From Alcaligenaceae bacterium (GTDB taxonomy: Bacteria > Pseudomonadota > Gammaproteobacteria > Burkholderiales > Burkholderiaceae_B): DNA of 33,885 nucleotides. Location: positions 1 to 33,885 of the forward strand of contig CANKOW010000008.1 of assembly GCA_947484295.1 (NCBI GenBank), given 5' to 3'. The position numbers were made by a program, and so were the translations under genes. This document shows, one piece after another, positions 1-8,104 of the stretch (within the stretch, counting starts at the first letter, position 1; every line of letters begins with the position of its first letter). Under the pieces are notes generated by a model. It worked only from the letters and a program-made list of their open reading frames with translations. It was not told the DNA's origin and did not search any database.

Positions 1-45
<45 letters not shown>

Positions 46-160
46 AAAAAACTAAAGCCAGAACACTTAAAAGCTCAAAATAACCAGCTTTTTTACTAAT
101 CTGACTTCGATCTTGGCACTGAGAAAAAAGCACACAGTGTGTCTACAGCGAAGAAGCGAG

Positions 161-189
161 ATTATGCCTAATTTTTGGCTCTTATGCAA
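161..189 (-). promoter_or_regulatory. sigma-70 promoter for the tRNA-Ala transcript
   Basis: On the minus strand, TTGCAT (-35, 184-189) is separated by exactly 17 bases from CATAAT (-10, 161-166), a strong sigma-70 match. Transcription would start near 154, leaving a leader of roughly 109 bases before the mature tRNA 5' end at 45. The leader contains a short inverted repeat, ACAC(ACT)GTGT, followed by a run of six T (about 125-142), which might act as a weak pause or attenuator. No second tRNA or reading frame is evident in the leader. Confidence 0.6.
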
Positions 190-192
190 GTC

Positions 193-246
193 GGCTGGAG
201 GGCTGTGCCCTAAGGGTGAAGTCCCTATGGACGATCACCGGCAGCC
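193..246. repeat. 54-base inverted-repeat element with potential three-way junction fold
   Basis: Three nested perfect stems are present. The outer stem is GGCTG (193-197) with CAGCC (242-246). One arm is AGGGC/GCCCT (199-203 with 207-211, loop TGT). The second arm is GGTGA (215-219) with TCACC (235-239), continued by GTCC/GGAC (221-224 with 229-232, loop CTAT). Eighteen or more base pairs fit in 54 bases. The element lies 24 bases past the stop of the acyltransferase gene and just upstream of the tRNA -35 box. There is no T tract on either side, so it is not a standard intrinsic terminator. I do not recognise an RNA family. Confidence 0.6.
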
Positions 247-270
247 AATTACCTCTGGGGTAGCGGGTGC

Positions 271-1458
271 TTAGTCACCAATTTCAGCGCGAAACGGCGA
301 ATTCAGTCCTCGCATATATTGATCTATGCCCCTGCGCTCTTGTTCTAAGAAGCGTTCGACCGCGTCGGCGAAGGCTGGGTGCGCCAGCCAGTGGGCCGAC
401 TGGGTCTGAACGGGTTCAAAGCCGCGGGCGAGTTTGTGCTCGCCTTGGGCGCCGCCCTCAATCACCGCGATATCGTTTTTAAGCGCCCATTCAAGCGGCG
501 TGTAGTACGCCAATTCAAAGTGCAGGCAGTCAACGTGCTGCAGGGCGCCCCAGTAGCGCCCGTACAGCCTGCGCTGACCGTTGGTGGTGTCAAGCCATAG
601 CAGCGAGGCCGCGATCGCTTGCTCGTCTTGATAGGCCAGTGCAAGCACGCAGTGTTCAGAAAGCGTGGCGCCCACCGCTTCAAAAAAAGCAGGCGTTAGG
701 TAGGGCGGGTTGCCACGCTGATGATAGGTGTTGGCGTAACAGCGATAAAAAATATCCCAGTGCGCAGAGGTGAGTTCGGCGCCGGTGAAAACCTTAGTGG
801 TAACGCCCGCGTCTTTCACCTTACGCCGCTCGGCACGGATTTTTTTTCGTTTCGGTTGGGTTAAGGATGCGAGAAAGGTTTCAAAGTCTGCCCACCCTCG
901 ATTAAACCAATGAAACTGTGTGTGCTTGCGTGGCATGCAGCCCGCGGCACACAGTGCGGCCGTGTCAGCCTCGTTGGTGTACAACACATGCAATGATGAC
1001 AGCTTGCTTTCTTTTGCCCATTGCAGCAGCGCCTGAGCGGCAGCAGTGCGATGCGCATCGCTTGTCAACAGGCGCGCGCCCGGTACTGGGGTGAAGGGCA
1101 CTGCCGCCAGCCATTTTGGGTAGTACTGCAGGCCGTGGCGCTGATACGCATCTGCCCAAGCCCAGTCAAACACGAACTCACCGTATGAATGCCCCTTGGC
1201 GTACAAGGGAACTGCCGCCACCAACGTGGCTGTTGTGGGGTCAACGGTGGTAGCGCCGTGGGTGTCCCACAGCAACAAGTGTTGCGGGTTCCAGCCGGTG
1301 TCGGTCGCGACGCTGCCAGACGATTCGAATGCTTTTAAAAATGCATGTTCACACAAGACGGACCCCCCGCTGAGGGTGACCAAGGCGTTCCATACAGATG
1401 GTTCGATCTCATCGATATGGTCAATGATTTGCAGATGCAGCGGCTGTGGTGACGTCAT
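271..1458 (-). CDS. FemAB/GNAT-like N-acyltransferase (peptidogalycan biosynthesis family)
   Basis: This 395-residue protein resembles the COG3146 / PF04339 family, which has a GNAT-type acyltransferase fold related to the FemAB aminoacyl transferases. Family hallmarks visible here are the basic stretch LTQPKRKKIRAERRKV around residue 200-215, the segment YANTYHQRGNPPYLT (about 240-255), and the C-terminal HKLARGFEPVQTQSAHWL followed by an acidic, basic tail. No signal peptide or membrane segment is seen, so it is probably cytoplasmic. The acyl substrate is not known for this family. Its ATG overlaps the lnt stop codon by four bases (ATGA), so it is probably translated with lnt as the last gene of the run. 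Confidence 0.8.
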   Translation of the reverse strand: MTSPQPLHLQIIDHIDEIEPSVWNALVTLSGGSVLCEHAFLKAFESSGSVATDTGWNPQHLLLWDTHGATTVDPTTATLVAAVPLYAKGHSYGEFVFDWAWADAYQRHGLQYYPKWLAAVPFTPVPGARLLTSDAHRTAAAQALLQWAKESKLSSLHVLYTNEADTAALCAAGCMPRKHTQFHWFNRGWADFETFLASLTQPKRKKIRAERRKVKDAGVTTKVFTGAELTSAHWDIFYRCYANTYHQRGNPPYLTPAFFEAVGATLSEHCVLALAYQDEQAIAASLLWLDTTNGQRRLYGRYWGALQHVDCLHFELAYYTPLEWALKNDIAVIEGGAQGEHKLARGFEPVQTQSAHWLAHPAFADAVERFLEQERRGIDQYMRGLNSPFRAEIGD

Positions 1459-3116
1459 TGTGTTGGATGCTTGTTGCGGCGATAAAAGCCAATGAGCAAA
1501 ACAAATCCCGTCAATAACAAAACGGGCAAGTTGCCCACTGAACTGTAAGGCGTGAGACCACGTTGGCCTTGCACACTAATATCTAAAACGGCTGCGCGAT
1601 GAGGCGGCAAGCTTGCGAGTGTGCGGCCTTGTGGGTCAATGACGCCGGTCATGCCGGTATTAGTAGCGCGCAGCATGGGGCGCGAGGTTTCAAGTGCGCG
1701 CATGCGCGCCATTTGCCAGTGTTGCCGTAAGGCCCATGAATCACCGAACCAACCTAAGTTGCTAAAGTTGGCTAAGATTGTTGCGCCTGGTTGTGGTGCG
1801 GTTGCGCGCGCGAGTGCTGAGGTGCCTGACAGAGGGGCAGGCATCAGCGCCGGTAAAAGCTCTTCTCCAAATACGTCTTCGTAACAAATGTTGGGGGCAA
1901 TGTGTTGACCACCCACAGCAAAGGGTCGTTGTTGCGTTGAGCCCCGATTGAAATCCCCCATCGGTATGCTGAGTAGATCGACGAACCAACGAAACCCCCA
2001 AGGCACGAACTCACCAAAGGGCACTAGGTGCTGCTTGTCGTACCGCAGAGCAGTGTGGCCGCTTGTCAGCGCCTCAAGTGGCGTTGTGCGGTCGATGCCA
2101 ATCACGCTGTTGGTGTACGTGCCGGTGGTGCGATCAAACAGCGCTGCGCCCATCATGAGGGTGCTATTTTGTTCTGTGGCCAAGGCACGCCAAGCGTTCC
2201 AGACGGCTAGGCTCAGTTGGTGTTGAAAAACCGCTAACGCAGTTTCAGGTAATAAAACGAGTTCGGGTGAAGGCGCGCCGGTTTGGGTAGGTGTGGCCGC
2301 CAGCCTAAGATGTATGGCGATCGTTTGCTGGATATGATTTGGCGTAAATTTGATATCTTGCTCGACATTGCCTTGCACGAGTCGCACTGCAAGCAGTTGT
2401 CCACTGTCAGTTGTCCAACTGTGCTGTTTGAGGCCCCAACCTGCGCATGCAACCACAAGGGCAATCAAGACGACCAACGCGTTTTTGGGTTGGTGTGTGC
2501 GGGCATGCTGTGCTGTTTGGATCAGTGCGGTAAGCGCTGCCGCGGTAAACGCAGCAATAAACGTGACGCCATAGACGCCCAACACGGGAGCCCAGCCGGC
2601 AAACCAGCTATCGACATGGGCATAACCACTGTTCAGCCACGGAAAACCCGTAAAGAGTGTGCCACGCAACCATTCTCCTAGTGCCCATGCCGCCGCCCAC
2701 AGCGCCGCTGCGGTGATCAGTGAGACCGGTGTTTGCGCGACCCGCCCCTGCATGTAGGGGGTGAGGGTACGCGCTAGCCACGCGGCAAGTGAAACGAACA
2801 GAGCCAAGAAGGCACTCAGCGCCGCGAGCGCGAGGCATGCCAAGGGTAGTGGCATCAACCCGTAGGTGTGCATGCTGATGGTCAGCCAATACACCCCAAC
2901 AACAAAATGTGCCAACGCAAACAACCATGCCCGCCGTGCCGCCATAAGCGCAGTGGGCGCACGCCAGACACAATGCGCCAGCCAGGCCATCGTGACTAAC
3001 TCAAGAGGGCTCAATACCCATGCGGGGAGGGGGTCTGGCGCAAAACTTAAGGCGTGCACGGCACCTGTTAGCAGCAAGCTAAGTGTCAAGCGCCATTTCA
3101 AGTACCACGCCGCCAC
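1455..3116 (-). CDS. lnt: apolipoprotein N-acyltransferase
   Basis: Lnt transfers an acyl chain from a phospholipid to the N-terminal diacylglyceryl-cysteine of lipoproteins, the last step of lipoprotein maturation in the inner membrane. The 553-residue protein has several hydrophobic segments in residues 1-230, then a nitrilase-like periplasmic domain. The expected catalytic triad is visible: Glu291 in LLPETALAVF, Lys361 in YDKQHLVPFGEF, and Cys411 in PNICYEDVFGEE. A hydrophobic C-terminal segment (about 525-545) re-anchors it. Residues about 424-444 form an Ala/Pro/Ser/Thr-rich stretch longer than the family usually has at that loop. It lies 3 bases after corC, and corC-lnt adjacency is common in Proteobacteria. 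Confidence 0.95.
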   Translation of the reverse strand: MAAWYLKWRLTLSLLLTGAVHALSFAPDPLPAWVLSPLELVTMAWLAHCVWRAPTALMAARRAWLFALAHFVVGVYWLTISMHTYGLMPLPLACLALAALSAFLALFVSLAAWLARTLTPYMQGRVAQTPVSLITAAALWAAAWALGEWLRGTLFTGFPWLNSGYAHVDSWFAGWAPVLGVYGVTFIAAFTAAALTALIQTAQHARTHQPKNALVVLIALVVACAGWGLKQHSWTTDSGQLLAVRLVQGNVEQDIKFTPNHIQQTIAIHLRLAATPTQTGAPSPELVLLPETALAVFQHQLSLAVWNAWRALATEQNSTLMMGAALFDRTTGTYTNSVIGIDRTTPLEALTSGHTALRYDKQHLVPFGEFVPWGFRWFVDLLSIPMGDFNRGSTQQRPFAVGGQHIAPNICYEDVFGEELLPALMPAPLSGTSALARATAPQPGATILANFSNLGWFGDSWALRQHWQMARMRALETSRPMLRATNTGMTGVIDPQGRTLASLPPHRAAVLDISVQGQRGLTPYSSVGNLPVLLLTGFVLLIGFYRRNKHPTQ

Positions 3117-3119
3117 GCT

Positions 3120-4007
3120 TTAATCGGCCTTAGACGCAGGTATGCTGTCGTTGAGCAGACGCCGCTTGACGCGTAACCACAGCGCGCGCCTTGTATCGGC
3201 GCGCATCACCTCGATGCGTAAATCCGCATGTACGCAAAAATCACCGCGATGCGGAATGCGGCCGAGTGCGTGTGCCAACCAGCCGCCCACCGTGTCGTAG
3301 TCGCCGTCGGGCAAGTTGGTGTTTAGTGCGGTGTTAAAAGTTTCGATTTCAGTTGTCGCCAAGACACGCCAGGCTTGCGCACCGTCTGAAAAAATTGTTT
3401 GTTCGCCGGCGACGTCGTACTCGTCTTCGATTTCTCCAACGATTTGCTCAAGCACGTCTTCAAGCGTCACTAAGCCCGTGATGCCGCCGTACTCGTCAAT
3501 GACAACGGCGATATGGTTGCGATTGCTGCGAAACTCTTGCAACAACACATTCAGCCGCTTGGTTTCGGGAATAAAGACCGCCGGGCGCACTAAATCGCGC
3601 AGTGTGAGCGTTGGGTCCACCAGGTAGCACAGTAAATCTTTGGTCATCACCACGCCGATGATGTTGTCGCGCGATTCTTCGAACACCGGAAAACGTGAGT
3701 GCGCGGTTTCGATGATGTCCGGTAGCAGGTCAGCGATCGACTCACTGACATCGAGCAGATCCATGCGTGCACGCGGCACCATGATATCCACCACCGTTTG
3801 CTCAGACACGGCGAGCGCACCCTTGAGCATCGAGTATGAATCGGAGTCGATCAGGTTGCGTGCGCGTGCGGCGTCAAGCACAGTCATGATGCCTTCCCGG
3901 TCTTCGGGTTCGCGTCGCACCAGCGACAGCAGGCGATCAATTAAGCGGGGTCGTGCGGCTTTGGCTGAGTCGCTTGAAGTCTCAGCAGCAGGATAGGGAT
4001 CTGACAT
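3120..4007 (-). CDS. corC: CorC/HlyC-family CBS-domain protein (YbeX)
   Basis: The 295-residue protein matches the soluble YbeX/CorC type: a leader of about 65 residues, a tandem CBS pair (about 74-195, with VDIMVPRARMDLLDV, HSRFPVFEESRDNIIGVV and the second CBS ending VIDEYGGITGLVTLEDVLE), then a CorC_HlyC C-terminal domain (about 210-285) with DYDTVGGWLAHALGRIP. No membrane segment is seen. The family has been tied to magnesium/cobalt efflux and, for ybeX, to ribosome metabolism; which role applies here cannot be read from sequence. The order ybeY-corC-lnt is the conserved proteobacterial cluster. Confidence 0.9.
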   Translation of the reverse strand: MSDPYPAAETSSDSAKAARPRLIDRLLSLVRREPEDREGIMTVLDAARARNLIDSDSYSMLKGALAVSEQTVVDIMVPRARMDLLDVSESIADLLPDIIETAHSRFPVFEESRDNIIGVVMTKDLLCYLVDPTLTLRDLVRPAVFIPETKRLNVLLQEFRSNRNHIAVVIDEYGGITGLVTLEDVLEQIVGEIEDEYDVAGEQTIFSDGAQAWRVLATTEIETFNTALNTNLPDGDYDTVGGWLAHALGRIPHRGDFCVHADLRIEVMRADTRRALWLRVKRRLLNDSIPASKAD

Positions 4008-4089
4008 TGTCCAAAGACAGAGTAATGGGAGGTCTAGGATAACCTGAAAGCGCTGTCATACACGCACTACTATGGCGCGACTTTACAGA

Positions 4090-4581
4090 TCAAGGCAGAA
4101 GATAGGGGTCGTGAATCCCTATTTGCGCCAAAATCTTTGTTTCTAAGGCTTCCATATGCTTGGCTTCACGGGCTTTGAGGTGATCGTAGCCAAGTGCGTG
4201 CAAGGTGCCATGTAGCGTCAGATGCGCGGCATGCGCTAAAAATTTTTTATGCTGCACTTTGGCTTCGCGCTGTAAAACTGGCACGCAGATGACGATGTCG
4301 CCGCTTAATTTGCCGTCGGGCTGCTCACCGTACGCAAAGGTCAGTACATTGGTGGCGTAATCTTTTTTACGATAAGCGCGGTTGAGGCTTTGCGCTTCGG
4401 GCAGACCTACCAAACGAATACTTAAGTAAGCGCCGGTAAAGGATTGCTTTTGATCGTCGTGCGCCGCGTAGAGCGCTCGTTGTACCCAAGCGCGTAAGCG
4501 CCAGCGCGGCAAACGCGGCTCTGCCTTGGCGTACTGCACCGATAAAGAGAACTCAGGCTTTTGTTTGCTCGTCTTGTTCAT
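4090..4581 (-). CDS. ybeY: endoribonuclease / rRNA maturation factor YbeY
   Basis: YbeY is a zinc metalloprotein involved in 16S rRNA 3'-end maturation and 70S ribosome quality control. From the ATG at 4581 the protein is 163 residues. It carries the family motif HGTLHALGYDH, whose histidines (124, 128, 134) would bind zinc, and the upstream segment LNRAYRKKDYATNVLTF. The frame stays open upstream to 4719, but that stretch lies inside phoH and looks unlike any YbeY N-terminus, so I chose 4581. The chosen start overlaps the 3' end of phoH by 29 bases in another frame. No clear Shine-Dalgarno is seen, so coupling to phoH translation is likely. Confidence 0.9.
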   Translation of the reverse strand: MNKTSKQKPEFSLSVQYAKAEPRLPRWRLRAWVQRALYAAHDDQKQSFTGAYLSIRLVGLPEAQSLNRAYRKKDYATNVLTFAYGEQPDGKLSGDIVICVPVLQREAKVQHKKFLAHAAHLTLHGTLHALGYDHLKAREAKHMEALETKILAQIGIHDPYLLP

Positions 4582-5581
4582 AGGCGTCAACGATTCTGGC
4601 AACCAAGGGGTGCCGCACCACATCACGACTCGTGAAGTGCGTGACGGCAATCCCTTTGACGTCTTTGAGTACCTTGACCGCGTGGGCAAGACCGCTTTTA
4701 TGCCCTTTGGGAAGATCAACCTGCGATGGGTCGCCCGTAATCACGGCCTTGCTGCCAAACCCAATCCGCGTCAGAAACATTTTCATTTGCTCGGGCGTGG
4801 TATTTTGCGCTTCGTCCAAAATCACAAAAGCGTGATTGAGCGTGCGACCACGCATGTAAGCCAGCGGCGCGATTTCGATTGTTTGTTTTTCAAACAGACG
4901 TTGCACACGTTCGGCACCCATCAAGTCATACAGAGCGTCGTACAGTGGTCGCAAGTAAGGGTCAACTTTTTGTGCCAGATCGCCGGGCAAAAAACCTAAA
5001 CGTTCGCCCGCTTCAACCGCTGGTCGCGTGAGAATCAGGCGCTGCACGGTTTCGCGCTCTAGGGTGTCGACTGCGCACGCCACGGCCAGCCAAGTTTTGC
5101 CGGTGCCTGCCGGACCCACGCCAAAGGTGATGTCGTGTTTCAAAATGTTATTGAGGTAATCGCGTTGGCGTGGCGTGCGCGGCCGTAAGTCACTACGGCG
5201 CGTGCGCAAGGCAATGGTGCCGCTTTCGTCATCCAACGGTGGAAACTCGCTTGGATCAAACTCTTGTTTGGCCGTATGTTGCGCACGACCTACGCCAATT
5301 TCAACCAACCCTAATTGGATATCATCCACCGAAATTGGATGTTTAGCAGCGCGTTGATGTAATGCAAACAGCATCGTGCTGGCGGCCTCGGCATTGGCAC
5401 CGTACATCGTGATTTTGTTGCCTTGACGCTTTAACTCAAGGTCTAGGCCCTCAGCAAGTTGGCGTAGGTTTTCGTCGAGTGGGCCGCATAAATTTGAAAG
5501 CTGTTGGTTGCTGCCTTCGAGGTTGAGTTTGACGGGATGTGGGCGCGCGCGCGAAGATGTTTTCACCGTGGCGCGCGTCAT
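4553..5581 (-). CDS. phoH: PhoH-like ATPase (YbeZ type)
   Basis: The 342-residue protein is a PhoH-family P-loop ATPase, the YbeZ type that sits beside ybeY in most Proteobacteria and is thought to work with YbeY in RNA metabolism. Visible motifs are Walker [12 protein letters not shown] (156-166), the segment [19 protein letters not shown] (about 184-202), Walker B VILDEAQN (253-260), and [11 protein letters not shown] (about 281-291). The N-terminal 100 residues resemble the nucleic-acid-binding leader of the family. Its ATG overlaps the miaB stop by four bases, and its end overlaps the ybeY start by 29. Confidence 0.93.
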   Translation of the reverse strand: MTRATVKTSSRARPHPVKLNLEGSNQQLSNLCGPLDENLRQLAEGLDLELKRQGNKITMYGANAEAASTMLFALHQRAAKHPISVDDIQLGLVEIGVGRAQHTAKQEFDPSEFPPLDDESGTIALRTRRSDLRPRTPRQRDYLNNILKHDITFGVGPAGTGKTWLAVACAVDTLERETVQRLILTRPAVEAGERLGFLPGDLAQKVDPYLRPLYDALYDLMGAERVQRLFEKQTIEIAPLAYMRGRTLNHAFVILDEAQNTTPEQMKMFLTRIGFGSKAVITGDPSQVDLPKGHKSGLAHAVKVLKDVKGIAVTHFTSRDVVRHPLVARIVDAYEQDEQTKA

Positions 5582-7020
5582 GCCGAAGCACCATCGCTCG
5601 TCATAACACGCCCTCTGAAGGTGTTCGCCATGGCGTCGGTGATGACAACATCAATCATTTGCCCGATCAGGCGCGGATGCCCGGCAAAATTGACGATACG
5701 ATTATTGTCAGTGCGGGCGCTAAGCTCGTTGGCATCACGGGCTGAGGTGCCTTCTACCAATACGCGTTGGGTTGAGCCCACCATGCTGCGAGCAATCACA
5801 TTGGCCTGCTCGTTAATCTTGGCTTGCAGACGTTGCAGGCGTTCTAACTTGACTGTTTGGGGTGTGTCGTCGACCAGATCGGACGCCGGAGTACCTGGGC
5901 GGCGCGAGTAGACAAACGAAAACGAAGTGTCAAAACCGACGTCGTCGATGAGCTTCATGGTTTTTTCAAAGTCTTCTTCGGTTTCGCCCGGAAACCCAAC
6001 AATAAAGTCAGACGATAGGGTCAAGCCGGGGCGTGCGGCACGTAGTTTTCGAACCACTGACTTGAACTCAATCGCAGTGTAGCCGCGCTTCATGGCCGCC
6101 AAGACGCGATCGCTTCCCGCCTGCACCGGCAGGTGCAAAAACGATACCAGCTTGGGCAGTCGTGCATAGACTTCGGTCATGCGGGTGGTCATTTCTTTTG
6201 GATGTGAGGTGGTGTAGCGAATGCGCTCAATGCCGGGGATCTCGTGCACGTATTCAAGTAGTGTGGCAAAGTCGGCAATCTCAGCCGAGTGCGTGTGATC
6301 CAAATCATCAAGCGTTTTATTGCCGCCGGCACTGCCAGTGTGTCCGCCCATTTTGCCGCGATACGCGTTGACGTTTTGGCCAAGCATGGTCACTTCTTTG
6401 ACGCCCTGATCAGCGAGGTCGGCGACTTCGGTTAAGACGTCTTCGAAGGGGCGTGAGATCTCTTCGCCGCGGGTGTAGGGCACCACACAGAAGCTGCAAT
6501 ATTTGCTGCAGCCTTCCATGATGGATACAAAGGCTGAGGCACCCTCAACACGTGGGGGCGGCATAGCGTCAAATTTTTCGATTTCAGGAAAACTGATATC
6601 GACTTGCGAACGCCCTTCGAATTTGCGCCGTGCAATGAGCTCGGGCAAGCGGTGCAAAGTTTGCGGGCCAAAGACGATGTCTACATAAGGCGCGCGATCG
6701 ACAATGGCCGAACCTTCTTGGCTGGCGACGCAGCCGCCCACGCCAATGACTAGGTTTGGATTCAGCGCTTTGAGGTGTTTGATGCGACCAAGATCTGAAA
6801 AGACTTTTTCTTGAGCCTTTTCACGGACCGAGCAGGTGTTAAACAAAATGATGTCGGCGTCATCAGCGGTTTTTGTGAGAACCGCGCCATGCTCTTGCCC
6901 AAGCACGTCTAGCATTTTGGCAGAGTCGTATTCATTCATCTGGCAACCGAAGGTGCGGATGAAGACCTTTTTGGGGTCGGGACTAGTGTCGGGTACTGCT
7001 GCAATATCAGAATTTTGCAT
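5578..7020 (-). CDS. miaB: tRNA-2-methylthio-N6-isopentenyladenosine synthase MiaB
   Basis: MiaB is a radical-SAM methylthiotransferase that converts i6A37 to ms2i6A37 in tRNAs reading UNN codons. In this 480-residue protein the N-terminal cluster cysteines are Cys26 (FGCQMNE), Cys63 (NTCSVREKA) and Cys97 (GGCVAS). The radical-SAM CxxxCxxC is CSKYCSFC (171-178), and a TRAM RNA-binding domain occupies about 410-475. Residues about 224-246 are a Gly/His/Asp-rich insertion between [11 protein letters not shown] and EIADF, where relatives have only a few residues. It overlaps phoH by four bases and is separated from secF by 73 bases. Confidence 0.95.
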   Translation of the reverse strand: MQNSDIAAVPDTSPDPKKVFIRTFGCQMNEYDSAKMLDVLGQEHGAVLTKTADDADIILFNTCSVREKAQEKVFSDLGRIKHLKALNPNLVIGVGGCVASQEGSAIVDRAPYVDIVFGPQTLHRLPELIARRKFEGRSQVDISFPEIEKFDAMPPPRVEGASAFVSIMEGCSKYCSFCVVPYTRGEEISRPFEDVLTEVADLADQGVKEVTMLGQNVNAYRGKMGGHTGSAGGNKTLDDLDHTHSAEIADFATLLEYVHEIPGIERIRYTTSHPKEMTTRMTEVYARLPKLVSFLHLPVQAGSDRVLAAMKRGYTAIEFKSVVRKLRAARPGLTLSSDFIVGFPGETEEDFEKTMKLIDDVGFDTSFSFVYSRRPGTPASDLVDDTPQTVKLERLQRLQAKINEQANVIARSMVGSTQRVLVEGTSARDANELSARTDNNRIVNFAGHPRLIGQMIDVVITDAMANTFRGRVMTSDGASA

Positions 7021-7093
7021 GAGGGCGCCGGTGCGGGTGTTGATCCCGTGGGCTAAGAAGATAAAAGGTTAGTGTAACGCTGTTGTAGGCGAC

Positions 7094-8035
7094 TTATTCT
7101 TCGTAGACTTCGTCGGCTTGCTCGGCTTTTTTGACCGGCTTAATCAGGTCTTCGCGTTTGACGCCAAGCCACATGGCGATAGCCGCTGCCACAAATACCG
7201 ATGAATAAATACCAAACCAGATGCCGATGGTCAGTGCAAGGGCAAAGTAGTGCAGGGTTGGGCCACCAAACAGCAGCATGGCCATCACCATCATTTGGGT
7301 GCTGGCGTGGGTGATGATGGTGCGAGAAATAGTCTGTGTAATCGCGCCATCGATGACTTCGACCACTGACATATTGCGTTCTTTGCGAAAGTTTTCACGG
7401 ATTCGATCCATGATCACGACCGACTCGTTGACCGAGTAACCCAATACGGCCAATACGCCAGCCAGCACCGAGAGTGAAAACTCCCAGCCAAAAAAGGCAA
7501 AAAACCCCAGAATAATGACGACGTCGTGTAGGTTTGCCAATACTCCGGCGACGGCAAACTTCCACTCAAAGCGAATGGCCAGATACACGACAATACCAAT
7601 GATCACAAACAGCAACGCCAGCAAGCCGTTCTCGACGAGCTCTCGGCCTACCTGAGGCCCAACGAACTCCACGCGACGCAACTCAACTGTTGCATCTGCA
7701 GCCTTGAGTGCTTTCATGACGGTTTCGCTTTGTGTCGCCGAGCTTTGTCCTGGGGCAAGGGGTAAGCGGATCATCAGGTCGCGCGAGGTGCCAAAATTTT
7801 GTACTTGAAAATCGGTATAGCCCAAGCCGGACACGACCGAGCGCACCTGTTCAATCGGCGCAGCTTGGGTGTAGTTGACTTCCATCACGGTGCCGCCGGT
7901 AAATTCGATCGACAGATGAAAGCCACGCGTGACGATAAAGAACACCGCAAGAATGAACGTGATAAAGCTAATTGCGTTCAAGACCACTGCGTGGCGCATG
8001 AAGGGGATGGTGCGACCGATTCTGAAAAATTCCAT
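7094..8035 (-). CDS. secF: protein translocase subunit SecF
   Basis: SecF with SecD forms the proton-driven membrane complex that helps SecYEG-dependent export. The 313-residue protein has the expected six-helix RND-like layout: TM1 at about 15-35, a small periplasmic domain starting FTGGTVMEVNY (about 45-55), then five clustered helices from about residue 130. The segment LGYSVNESVVIMDRIRENFR (about 197-216) is the conserved SecF motif. It ends with a charged cytoplasmic tail. It follows secD after 69 bases in the usual yajC-secD-secF order. Confidence 0.95.
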   Translation of the reverse strand: MEFFRIGRTIPFMRHAVVLNAISFITFILAVFFIVTRGFHLSIEFTGGTVMEVNYTQAAPIEQVRSVVSGLGYTDFQVQNFGTSRDLMIRLPLAPGQSSATQSETVMKALKAADATVELRRVEFVGPQVGRELVENGLLALLFVIIGIVVYLAIRFEWKFAVAGVLANLHDVVIILGFFAFFGWEFSLSVLAGVLAVLGYSVNESVVIMDRIRENFRKERNMSVVEVIDGAITQTISRTIITHASTQMMVMAMLLFGGPTLHYFALALTIGIWFGIYSSVFVAAAIAMWLGVKREDLIKPVKKAEQADEVYEE

Positions 8036-8104
8036 GATCTTTTAGGTACTAAGCAATTGCCGGCGGCGCGGTGGCGCCCCCGAGCGTGAAGTGCAGCATT
8101 AAAT

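Noticed and set aside
193-246. Known riboswitch, hammerhead ribozyme, 6S or 4.5S RNA
   Set aside because: The conserved cores of these RNAs (for example the hammerhead CUGAUGA/GAAA pair) are absent on both strands, and the element is too short for 6S RNA.
4582-4719. N-terminal extension of YbeY to 4719
   Set aside because: The extra 46 residues lie inside phoH in another frame and do not resemble YbeY; the frame is probably open by chance.
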